Below, one piece after another: positions 7,659-14,741 of a stretch of 14,810 nt of DNA. Within the stretch, counting starts at the first letter, position 1. Every line of letters begins with the position of its first letter. Under the pieces are notes generated by a model that was not told where the DNA came from, searched no databases, and saw nothing but the letters and a program-made list of their open reading frames with translations. This DNA comes from Bacteroidales bacterium. GTDB lineage: Bacteria; Bacteroidota; Bacteroidia; Bacteroidales; GCA-2711565. Location of the stretch: positions 1 through 14,810 of the forward strand of contig JAOZUV010000016.1 of the NCBI GenBank assembly GCA_029938505.1. The letters run 5' to 3'. A program made the position numbers and the translations under genes.

Positions 7659-7659
7659 A
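7629..7659 (-). promoter_or_regulatory. Promoter of the GNAT-argR operon
   Basis: On the minus strand TTG at 7659-7657 is followed after 20 nt by TATATTTG at 7636-7629, an exact TAnnTTTG match. Initiation near 7622 would give a 40-nt leader to the ATG at 7582. It lies wholly within the dyad array. This placement is the main reason for rejecting the ATG at 7639 as start. Confidence 0.55.
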
Positions 7660-7718
7660 GTGTGGGTGCATTTTTATACAATCTTAGCTTCTTTTTGATT
7701 AGTTTAGCATCAGTCCCT

Positions 7719-7748
7719 TTGAATTAAAAATAATACTCCCTATATTTA
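7719..7748 (+). promoter_or_regulatory. Possible promoter of the large hydrolase gene
   Basis: TTG at 7719-7721 is followed after 19 nt by TATATTTA at 7741-7748, one mismatch from TAnnTTTG. This would start transcription around 7755, about 15 nt before the ATG at 7770. An alternative, TCCCTTTG at 7714-7721 with a TTG 16 nt upstream, also has one mismatch. Confidence 0.35.
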
Positions 7749-7769
7749 AATGCCTAAACCTAATTAGCT

Positions 7770-10700
7770 ATGAAAATCAAATCTAGCCTCATTGGAATTT
7801 GTCTAGTTTTTTTAACATTTTATTCAGACCCATTAATGAGTGCCGAAGAATTTAAATATGTTGGCACGCTCTCCTATCTGGATGGTACTCCCGCATTAAT
7901 GTCATCTAATGATGATTTACTATTTGAGATAATACATATTAAGAGTAATACGAGTTATACGCCTATCAAAAAATTTGAAAAAAACAACATCTATATTGAT
8001 TTTGTATTTGCTGGCGATTATGTAATGAAATTCATGGATTTAGAAATGGTGCGTTTCAGTGTTACCGATGTTGATGGACAATTAAAAACAAATTTATCCA
8101 CAACGCTAAGTTTACCTTTTAACTATATCGCCATTGCAGAGCCAAATCAAACCGTACAGATTTATGATAAAAACATAAACTTAAAGGAAAGTATAGTAGC
8201 AGATAAAAATGGGAATGTAGCTTTAAAAGGGGATGAAAAATATTTTTCAGATAAACTCCTTGTGGCTATTTCTGAAAATGGATTTCCAGCTATCAGCTAT
8301 TTTAAAATACAAAAGGCAGCTAATAAAGGAAAATTCAATTCTCGAAAAATAAAATTCTCCAAAGTATATAAACCAATTGCAAAAAGAGGCATCACACATA
8401 ATATTCAGAAAGATATTTATTATGGGCTTCAAAAAATAAATTTCACCAAGAATAAGGAGAACACAATTTGGTTGCTAAAAACATTTAATGCAAAACAGAA
8501 AAAAGGAAACATCCATAAATTGGATCTTTCAAATTCCAAAATAGCAAATGAAGTTAGCTTAATATTAGATGAATTAGGAAGAAATGTGATTGTTTTAAAA
8601 CAAGCCATAAAGAATTCCAATAAGTATGAATACCAAAGCCTAATAGTTGGGGGAAATGGAAGTTTACAAATCGATGAAAATACCTTTGTTTACCCCTATT
8701 ATAGATTCAAAGATAATTTTGTAAATAACACCCGATGGGTCATCCCAACATTTGCGGGTATTGCACTCCCTGAAGGTGGTCATAATTTTACGGTTACATG
8801 TAGTGGAATAGAAATCGTTCCAAATCCTGAATATGTTTCCTGGCATGAACGAATGGATGAATTACAAGAACGTGCAAAAAAGACTACAGATCCCGATGAA
8901 CTAGAATCTATTGGAGATGCTATGCATGCAATGGGAGAAGAACCAAAACCAGCAAGTTTTGAAAATGTTACAGGAACCACTTCAACTGAAAGTTTCAACG
9001 TATTTCTTTCACCTTTTGCTGATGATTTCTGGAAAATCAATAGCCCTTTTGATGAAAATGATATAAACGAAGACAAAATTGTTTACGATCGCAAATGTGT
9101 AACTAGAAATCCTGCAATAAAAGTATATGGAGAACAGCTTAATAAAATAAACCACAATCCTAGCTTAAGTAATACAGAAAAGTATGAAGCCCGGAAAGCA
9201 CTAGGTCCTCGACCTACTCCAGAATGTTTAAAATGGGATAGTACGGCTCGTAAATCATACACCCGCTACTATCCTAGCGGGGTCGACCCAGACCCAGAGC
9301 ATATGATTCACAAAATTGAAATTAAAGAATGTGCTATCTCTGTTGATGGTAAAGGACAAATGGGTTACTCATATATTGATCCTTATGCTTGTAAGGGAAT
9401 TTATATGAATGCGGGTAATGATGGATGGACTGATGAGGAAAGACAAGAAGCTATGGAATCTTGCATTCGTAATGCAACCAGATATATTGGATTTGGAGAT
9501 GAAGGTAGTGTCGTTGGAAAATCCATTGATTTATTTGAATACGGAAAATGGGATCTCATGGGTAACAACCCCATCAATTCGTGGGAAGGTCCTTATCCAG
9601 AATTGCGCTATGGATTTCGTGAAACAAAATTTGCAGATGCCGACAGAAAAGAGGCTGCAAAGCATTGCAAAAGACCAAGCTGGAACAATAAAACAAAGAA
9701 ATTTCATTGTTATGAAGAAAAAGTCATAACTATTTGTTTTGACAATTATCAATTTAAAATGGTTGATGGTCGAGCAAAAACAAATTATGATGCATTATAT
9801 TGCGGCGAAATGGAGCCCGAACCAGACAACGATAAAGGAAATGAAATTGCAGTGGATGTAAGCGCCAAAGGATATATGAGTACAAGCCGGGCATTATTAA
9901 AACGAGATAAGGAAGCCTCCGAAATCATGTTTAGTGGTCATATTTTGGATAAAGAAGGGAAGCCAATTAAAGACGCAAAAGTATCATTAAGAGGATATAA
10001 TAAAAAAACGGAAACAGATGAACTGGGACAGTTTAATCTATTTGCCAAAACCCGAGGTGAAAAACCATATTCTGAATCCATGGACATCAAACTTCAAAAA
10101 ATTGGTTTTGAAATCTCCAATGAGGAATTAGGTATTTATGAAGAAGATAAACCTTTCGGATTGGTATCCGATGGATTTACGACCTTAAAATTAAAGGTTA
10201 AGGCTGGAGGAATTCGACCTCAAACCGTAATTGTAAAACAACCTGAATTAGGCAGCTTTGTTGAACAAGGGATGTTAAAACTAGCATTGGTTTTAAATGC
10301 AGATGGTGAAGGTGAAATGGAATATGTTCCACCTGCTTATCTAAAAAGTGATCAGCTCACAAAACACCTTCAAACAAATGTGGATCCTAACAATCAATAT
10401 GGACTTTTAAGTCAAATATGGGTTGCAGAAGTTCCCATTGAGATTACTTATGAAGATGAAGAAGGAAACCCGGGAATCTTCACTTTAAAGATAATGGTAA
10501 GCCGCCCACCGATTTTTTTAATGCACGGATTTACCGGAGATGAATCTACCTGGGCCACCCTTGGAAATTATTTACGCGGATTTAAATATGAAACCTATGC
10601 GCGCGAATATTACCAAGGCCCTGCAGATGAGTCCACCATTCAGCGTCAATCAGAAAAACTTGGATTCTATATTCAGAAAATCAGAGAATCTTATAAAGCC

Positions 10701-13112
10701 ATTAACATACTTCAAACACGTATCGACATTGTGGCTCATAGTATGGGTGGATTAATGAGTCGTTATTACATTAATAATATGTCGAAATATGGCGAAAAAG
10801 TCGGCAATGTAATCCCTTACGATGTTAAGCTTTCACGTGAAGAATTAGCAGCTGCACGTAATCAAAAACCCGTTAAATTAATTGATGTCCGTAAACTGAT
10901 TATGGTTGGAACACCTAATCATGGTGCTTCAAAAATTGATGAAATATTTGGAGTTGTTGGTGCACTAACAAGTGATTACCACCAATTGGCCAACGGACAA
11001 CTCAGATCCGATAGTGAGTTTTTTAAAATATTAAATGCGGGTGAAAGTGAAGGTCGTCACCTCGATCCAAATGTTCAATATGCATTATTGTATGGAATTC
11101 GAAAACGATCAGAATTCTATCCTCCCGACCGATTATTTTATCCTTGGCAAACTTCACAAAAGAATTTTGCTGACGACGATGGCGTTGTAAAAGTTTCATC
11201 GGCCATTTTAAATGGAATTTTAAACATCCCCTTTCCAAAAGATTGGTTTGCCATACACGGATTTATCCATTCTCCTGCGATGGAAACATTTTTTATGGGC
11301 GATGACGCAATAACCGAGTCAACCTCCATATTTGAAGAAGTTAATATTTTATTGCAGGAGGATATAAAACGAACACCTTTAAAAAACTCCTATGCAAAAA
11401 TCATTCGATCTGATGGAGAAGCTTTCATGAAATATTTCTCCACCGAAAATTGGAAACCAATTGGACCGACTCCAGTAAAATTAAGAGATCATTGGTGTCA
11501 AATTAAAACGGATGAAGGAAGTGCTAATCTTGGTTTCTTCCTCGATGGACATCATTGGGGTTCATTACACATTCAAGCTAACACCATTGTATTTTACGAA
11601 TACGCCTCCCCCGAATTCGTGAAAGTTTATTTACAAAAAGGAAAGGCGCGCTTCCGTTCGAGAAAACAAGGCGGTGGCGGTTTCGAAGTGGTAGTGGGTG
11701 ATCACGGTGAAAAATGGTATGAATTTAATCCGAAGGCAAAAGTCAGAGATGTGAATACCGATTTCATTGTGGAAGAAGGAGAGGTGCTAAATGTGCAATC
11801 GATTAATGGAAAAGTAAATATTGGGGTTTTACCAAAAGAAGGAAAAACTATCATCGCTAAAGAAATTGATGGAACAGAAGGTATCAGCTTAAATTTGCTA
11901 GGCGAGATTACTAAAAAACCATTAGCTAAAACTGGATGGTGGACAGATATCGACACCACTTTTTCGGACGATGATGTAATTAAAAAATCAGGTCTTCGTT
12001 TAGAGCTAGAAACCAAATTACCCATTACTAAAAAGGCAGAACCTATCGTTAAAAAAATAGCCTCACCTATTCCAAATAATTTACCGATCAACGAAGATTT
12101 TTCGAAAGGTTTTGAAAATTGGGAAAATCAATTTTCTGAGCTCGAATGCAAGGATGAAAAGCTTTATTGGAATGATATTAGCCAAAATCCGCTTATTTTA
12201 AAAACAGCTATTCCACTACAAAATATAGTCATTGAGTTTGATGCATGGGCCGAAAAAAATGGAATTACCATCGAATGGTTTAATGCTGAAAATAAAGGTT
12301 ATTCAATTTCCTTAGGATCTTATTCAAACAAGAAATCTTTGATCGGAATCAGAAAAGGAAAGCGTTATGATTTTAGTTCATTCTCGGGCGCACATTTAAA
12401 TTTCAAGACTTGGCAACATTATAAAATCGTACTGCAAAAAGAGGCCTTAGAAGTGTATATTAATGATAAACTGATTGGCAAGAAAATGATTTATCAACAT
12501 TTCAAAGGAGATGGATTTTTAAATTTATCCAGTTTCCAATCGCAAAGCGGCATCGATAATGTTTCTATTTATGAGGGAAAATCGAGTGTGCTTTCGGCAT
12601 TCGAAATTGATTGCGAAAATTTGTTAGTAAATGGTAGTTTTGAAGAACTCCCCCTCACTAATTCGCTCCAATCCATCCAAAAAGAATTTGCAGGATGGAA
12701 AGTAGTGAAAGGCTCCATCGATTTGATGAACGAAGATGTACAAGCCTCCGATGGAAAAATAGCCCTCGATCTCCATGGATCGCCCGGATTTGGAAGCATC
12801 CAACAAAGCATTGAAACCATTCCCGGAAAAACATATCAAATTAGCTTTAATCTATCGGGAAAACCAAATACATTACCCGAGATAAAAAAATTAAGGGTAT
12901 CAATAGGCACACAAAATGCCGATTTTGAATTTGATGTAAGTAGGATTGAAAATAAAAATATGGGTTGGGTAGAAAAAATTTGGCGATTTATTGCCACTGA
13001 AACTCAAACCAAAATCACTATTAGCAGCTTACATCAATCTGGGCCGGCCTATGGTGGCGCCTGTATCGATAATATAAAAGTGATGCAAATTTCTGAAAAC
13101 ATGAATTATTAA
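7770..13112 (+). CDS. Giant secreted multidomain alpha/beta hydrolase (lipase-like)
   Basis: The 1780-aa protein starts with a signal peptide (1-25, cleavage near M-S-A). Residues 26-700 match no family I know; nine Cys between 443 and 678 suggest disulfides. A carboxypeptidase-regulatory-like sandwich lies at about 720-770. The catalytic domain (about 912-1175) has the oxyanion motif M-H-G-F-T-G-D (918-924), nucleophile S991 in A-H-S-M-G-G, the lipase motif G-T-P-N-H-G-A-S from 1047, likely acid D1137 in D-D-D-G-V-V, and His at 1163 or 1167. This is a complete Ser-Asp-His triad of the kind seen in bacterial lipases and esterases. Then come a FecR-like segment (about 1240-1365), a LamG/concanavalin-like domain (about 1438-1606) and a choice-of-anchor-C/DUF642-like domain (1615-1772), bracketed by C1615 and C1765. 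There is no membrane anchor and no recognisable type IX sorting domain. The substrate is unknown; lipid or polysaccharide ester cleavage is plausible. Confidence 0.85.
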   Translation: MKIKSSLIGICLVFLTFYSDPLMSAEEFKYVGTLSYLDGTPALMSSNDDLLFEIIHIKSNTSYTPIKKFEKNNIYIDFVFAGDYVMKFMDLEMVRFSVTDVDGQLKTNLSTTLSLPFNYIAIAEPNQTVQIYDKNINLKESIVADKNGNVALKGDEKYFSDKLLVAISENGFPAISYFKIQKAANKGKFNSRKIKFSKVYKPIAKRGITHNIQKDIYYGLQKINFTKNKENTIWLLKTFNAKQKKGNIHKLDLSNSKIANEVSLILDELGRNVIVLKQAIKNSNKYEYQSLIVGGNGSLQIDENTFVYPYYRFKDNFVNNTRWVIPTFAGIALPEGGHNFTVTCSGIEIVPNPEYVSWHERMDELQERAKKTTDPDELESIGDAMHAMGEEPKPASFENVTGTTSTESFNVFLSPFADDFWKINSPFDENDINEDKIVYDRKCVTRNPAIKVYGEQLNKINHNPSLSNTEKYEARKALGPRPTPECLKWDSTARKSYTRYYPSGVDPDPEHMIHKIEIKECAISVDGKGQMGYSYIDPYACKGIYMNAGNDGWTDEERQEAMESCIRNATRYIGFGDEGSVVGKSIDLFEYGKWDLMGNNPINSWEGPYPELRYGFRETKFADADRKEAAKHCKRPSWNNKTKKFHCYEEKVITICFDNYQFKMVDGRAKTNYDALYCGEMEPEPDNDKGNEIAVDVSAKGYMSTSRALLKRDKEASEIMFSGHILDKEGKPIKDAKVSLRGYNKKTETDELGQFNLFAKTRGEKPYSESMDIKLQKIGFEISNEELGIYEEDKPFGLVSDGFTTLKLKVKAGGIRPQTVIVKQPELGSFVEQGMLKLALVLNADGEGEMEYVPPAYLKSDQLTKHLQTNVDPNNQYGLLSQIWVAEVPIEITYEDEEGNPGIFTLKIMVSRPPIFLMHGFTGDESTWATLGNYLRGFKYETYAREYYQGPADESTIQRQSEKLGFYIQKIRESYKAINILQTRIDIVAHSMGGLMSRYYINNMSKYGEKVGNVIPYDVKLSREELAAARNQKPVKLIDVRKLIMVGTPNHGASKIDEIFGVVGALTSDYHQLANGQLRSDSEFFKILNAGESEGRHLDPNVQYALLYGIRKRSEFYPPDRLFYPWQTSQKNFADDDGVVKVSSAILNGILNIPFPKDWFAIHGFIHSPAMETFFMGDDAITESTSIFEEVNILLQEDIKRTPLKNSYAKIIRSDGEAFMKYFSTENWKPIGPTPVKLRDHWCQIKTDEGSANLGFFLDGHHWGSLHIQANTIVFYEYASPEFVKVYLQKGKARFRSRKQGGGGFEVVVGDHGEKWYEFNPKAKVRDVNTDFIVEEGEVLNVQSINGKVNIGVLPKEGKTIIAKEIDGTEGISLNLLGEITKKPLAKTGWWTDIDTTFSDDDVIKKSGLRLELETKLPITKKAEPIVKKIASPIPNNLPINEDFSKGFENWENQFSELECKDEKLYWNDISQNPLILKTAIPLQNIVIEFDAWAEKNGITIEWFNAENKGYSISLGSYSNKKSLIGIRKGKRYDFSSFSGAHLNFKTWQHYKIVLQKEALEVYINDKLIGKKMIYQHFKGDGFLNLSSFQSQSGIDNVSIYEGKSSVLSAFEIDCENLLVNGSFEELPLTNSLQSIQKEFAGWKVVKGSIDLMNEDVQASDGKIALDLHGSPGFGSIQQSIETIPGKTYQISFNLSGKPNTLPEIKKLRVSIGTQNADFEFDVSRIENKNMGWVEKIWRFIATETQTKITISSLHQSGPAYGGACIDNIKVMQISENMNY

Positions 13113-13147
13113 TCTTTTTTTGATAGGATTAATTTACATTTTCAGAT

Positions 13148-13169
13148 AAATGTCGGGCAAATGTCGGGC
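13148..13169 (+). repeat. 11-bp tandem repeat upstream of the XRE gene, probable operator
   Basis: AAATGTCGGGC is present twice in perfect tandem (13148-13158 and 13159-13169). It is GC-rich against an AT-rich background. The second copy ends 20 bp before a perfect TACTTTTG -7 box, so the repeats occupy the -33 to -55 zone. An 11-bp period puts both copies on one helical face. The likely binder is the XRE protein itself, or an activator. Confidence 0.6.
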
Positions 13170-13189
13170 GAAGTATTTGCTTTGTATGG

Positions 13190-13197
13190 TACTTTTG
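13190..13197 (+). promoter_or_regulatory. -7 box of the XRE-DUF4870 gene
   Basis: TACTTTTG matches TAnnTTTG exactly and lies 28 bp before the ATG at 13225, predicting a leader of about 20 nt. No TTG is at the usual -33 spacing; the tandem repeat stands there instead. Confidence 0.5.
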
Positions 13198-13224
13198 TTT
13201 CAAATTTGCAAGAAAACAAATCGT

Positions 13225-13767
13225 ATGAAAACTGGTGAAAAAATCAAAGAACTCCGAATAAAAAAAAGCATGACGCAAGAAGATCTTGCCGACAAAACCG
13301 ATTTAAGTGTTCGTACCATCCAACGGATTGAAAACGGTGAAGTTGACCCACGCATGTACACCCTTTCGGTGATTGCCAAAGCCCTTGAAACTGAGGTAGA
13401 AGAATTTAACGAAAACACGGAACACATTAAACAGCAAAAAATCAAATCGGAAAACCAAAAATGGTTTGCACTCATGCATTTGAGCGGAATCGGTTGTTTT
13501 TTACTGCCCCCAATAATTCTCTGGATTTGGAAAAAAGACAGCATAGAAGGCTTAAACGAACATGCGGTAAAGGTGATCAATTTTCAATTAAGCATGTGGG
13601 TATATTTATTCAGCAGTACTATTTTAATAATCTTCATCATTGGTATTCCCCTTTTAATTGCATTAGGTATGTTTAGCTCAGTGCTTATATTATTTAACAC
13701 CCTAAAAACATTGAGCAAGCAAGAAACAAATTATCCGTTTAGTATCCGCTTTTTAAAATCTCTTTGA
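13225..13767 (+). CDS. XRE-family transcriptional regulator with DUF4870 membrane domain
   Basis: From the ATG at 13225 this is a 180-aa protein. Residues 3-60 form a Cro/C1-type helix-turn-helix (K-I-K-E-L-R-x-x-K-x-M-T-Q-E-D-L-A-D-K-T-D-L-S-V-R-T-I-Q-R-I-E-N-G). After a short charged linker, residues 80-160 form a DUF4870-type membrane domain: H-L-S-G-I-G-C-F-L-L-P-P-I-I-L-W-I-W-K-K-D-S, then N-E-H-A-V-K-V-I-N-F-Q-L-S and two more hydrophobic spans (about 124-140 and 142-158). It should be a membrane-tethered DNA-binding protein; its signal is unknown. An in-frame ATG at 13150 would add 25 residues, but it lies in the tandem repeat upstream of the -7 box and the extension is not HTH-like, so I reject it. 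It starts 112 bp after the hydrolase gene and has its own promoter. Confidence 0.88.
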   Translation: MKTGEKIKELRIKKSMTQEDLADKTDLSVRTIQRIENGEVDPRMYTLSVIAKALETEVEEFNENTEHIKQQKIKSENQKWFALMHLSGIGCFLLPPIILWIWKKDSIEGLNEHAVKVINFQLSMWVYLFSSTILIIFIIGIPLLIALGMFSSVLILFNTLKTLSKQETNYPFSIRFLKSL

Positions 13768-14019
13768 TTAAAAACAGCAGCTACACTTTTGAGAAGTGAA
13801 ATATTAGCCCTAGATTTATACAGAATTTTTTAGTCTGATAAAGACAAAACCTTTATACCTCCCCCTGACTTTAACAATCACTTTTGTGATTGGATTGGAT
13901 ATTTTATGAATTACTTAAAGCTGCGCAATACATCCCTTTGGATTTATATATAGAAAACTGTTCCATATATAAACTAATTACCAGCAATATTTAAATTAAC
14001 TAACCTAAAATATAGAAAA
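13768..14019. other. Intergenic stretch with a small hairpin and an AT-rich dyad
   Basis: This 252-bp region has no convincing coding sequence. It holds a perfect 7-bp hairpin, CAATCAC-TTTT-GTGATTG (13875-13892), without a good T tract after it. It also holds an AT-rich dyad, TTTATATAT (13943-13951) with ATATATAAA (13965-13973), about 50 bp before the next start codon. A TCCCTTTG at 13932-13939 is one mismatch from a -7 box. The dyad could be an operator, but no clear promoter was found. Confidence 0.35.
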
Positions 14020-14532
14020 ATGGCAAAGTTTAACTTTTTAAATCTAGACTCAGATACCAGAAAATTAATGCTTTCAGAGATTCAAACTGACATAGAAAAT
14101 GGGGAACTATACAAAAGCGAAAGACTCAATCAAATCGGTCAGAAAAATTATGAATCTTACTTATTAAAATCTGTATCTCAGGGGGATGAAGAAATGCTTG
14201 AAAACCATCTTGACATCCGAACTCATTTTAATTCAACTTACCTAAGACAAGGCAAACCAGTAAAAATGCCTTCAAATGCATCTAAACTTTTAAGTCAAAG
14301 TGAATTTAATAGGTTTTATATAAGAGCTATCTGTCTTAAAGCAATGAATAAAAATAAAGAATTAGTTGAAATTTATAGAGCAAGAGAATCTAGTTGGACA
14401 CGTCCTGAGTCCGAAGCAAAAATTGGAACTTTTATCTCAGCTAACGAATTACTTGACGATTTAAGAAGCTCTATTGGAAGAGAACCAAAACTTTTTCCAG
14501 ATATAAACTCTGGGCTAAGTGTGAAACTTTAA
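14020..14532 (+). CDS. Uncharacterised 170-aa cytoplasmic protein
   Basis: I do not recognise a named family. The protein has no signal peptide or membrane span, is mostly predicted helical, and is hydrophilic. Its middle and end look like a conserved core: P-S-N-A-S-K-L-L-S-Q-S-E-F-N-R-F-Y-I-R-A-I-C (about 93-114), Y-R-A-R-E-S-S-W-T-R-P-E-S-E-A-K-I-G (about 124-141) and a tail ending in N-S-G-L-S-V-K-L. Dense Arg/Glu/Trp motifs of this kind suggest a structured, possibly nucleic-acid- or protein-binding domain rather than a secreted or membrane role. The AAAA-rich context before the ATG is typical of Bacteroidota starts. The zinc-ribbon gene follows after 11 bp, so the two very probably form one transcript and act together. 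Confidence 0.75.
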   Translation: MAKFNFLNLDSDTRKLMLSEIQTDIENGELYKSERLNQIGQKNYESYLLKSVSQGDEEMLENHLDIRTHFNSTYLRQGKPVKMPSNASKLLSQSEFNRFYIRAICLKAMNKNKELVEIYRARESSWTRPESEAKIGTFISANELLDDLRSSIGREPKLFPDINSGLSVKL

Positions 14533-14543
14533 AAAAGATAAAA

Positions 14544-14741
14544 ATGAATTCAACATCAAAATGCCCACACTGCCAGAAATCTGGATTTGAGGCTGTGGAA
14601 GAAGAGCCTAGAGGAGCAAATTTTAAAACTATATTCATCAGATGTCAATGGTGCAAGACTGTTGTAGGAGTCACTGAATACTACAATTGTGGAACATTGA
14701 TACATAATTTGGCAAAAGAACTGAATGTAGAATTAGACTAA
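14544..14741 (+). CDS. Small zinc-ribbon protein (65 aa)
   Basis: The peptide has two Cys knuckles, C7-P-H-C10 and C34-Q-W-C37, separated by 23 residues, which is a zinc-ribbon layout. A short C-terminal helix follows (about 50-61, T-L-I-H-N-L-A-K-E-L-N-V), with an extra C49 before it. It could be a stand-alone nucleic-acid or protein adaptor. No signal peptide is present, so it should be cytoplasmic. Its ATG is only 11 bp after the stop of the 170-aa protein gene, indicating cotranscription. Short zinc ribbons next to an uncharacterised partner are common in accessory islands, but its role here is unknown. Confidence 0.7.
   Translation: MNSTSKCPHCQKSGFEAVEEEPRGANFKTIFIRCQWCKTVVGVTEYYNCGTLIHNLAKELNVELD

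Noticed and set aside
11702..12091. Minus-strand reading frame of 129 codons inside the hydrolase gene
   Set aside because: It is wholly within a well-supported coding sequence, its product is low-complexity Ser/Phe-rich, and it lacks a promoter; the same holds for the other frames inside 7770-13112.
12900..13112. Type IX secretion C-terminal sorting domain on the hydrolase
   Set aside because: The C-terminus completes the choice-of-anchor-C-like fold (I-D-N-I-K-V) and ends a few residues later; the usual sorting-domain motifs are missing.
13108..13133. Terminator after the large hydrolase (ATTAATC ... GATTAAT)
   Set aside because: The stem is only 7 AT-rich base pairs with a 12-nt loop, and the T run is in the loop rather than after the stem.
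13150..13224. N-terminal extension of the XRE protein from the ATG at 13150
   Set aside because: This start sits in the tandem repeat and upstream of the -7 box at 13190-13197, and the added residues are not part of an HTH domain.
7714..13939. Shared TCCCTTTG before 7770 and before 14020 as a common regulatory motif
   Set aside because: It is only 8 bases long and is most simply a one-mismatch version of the -7 box; the flanks do not match.
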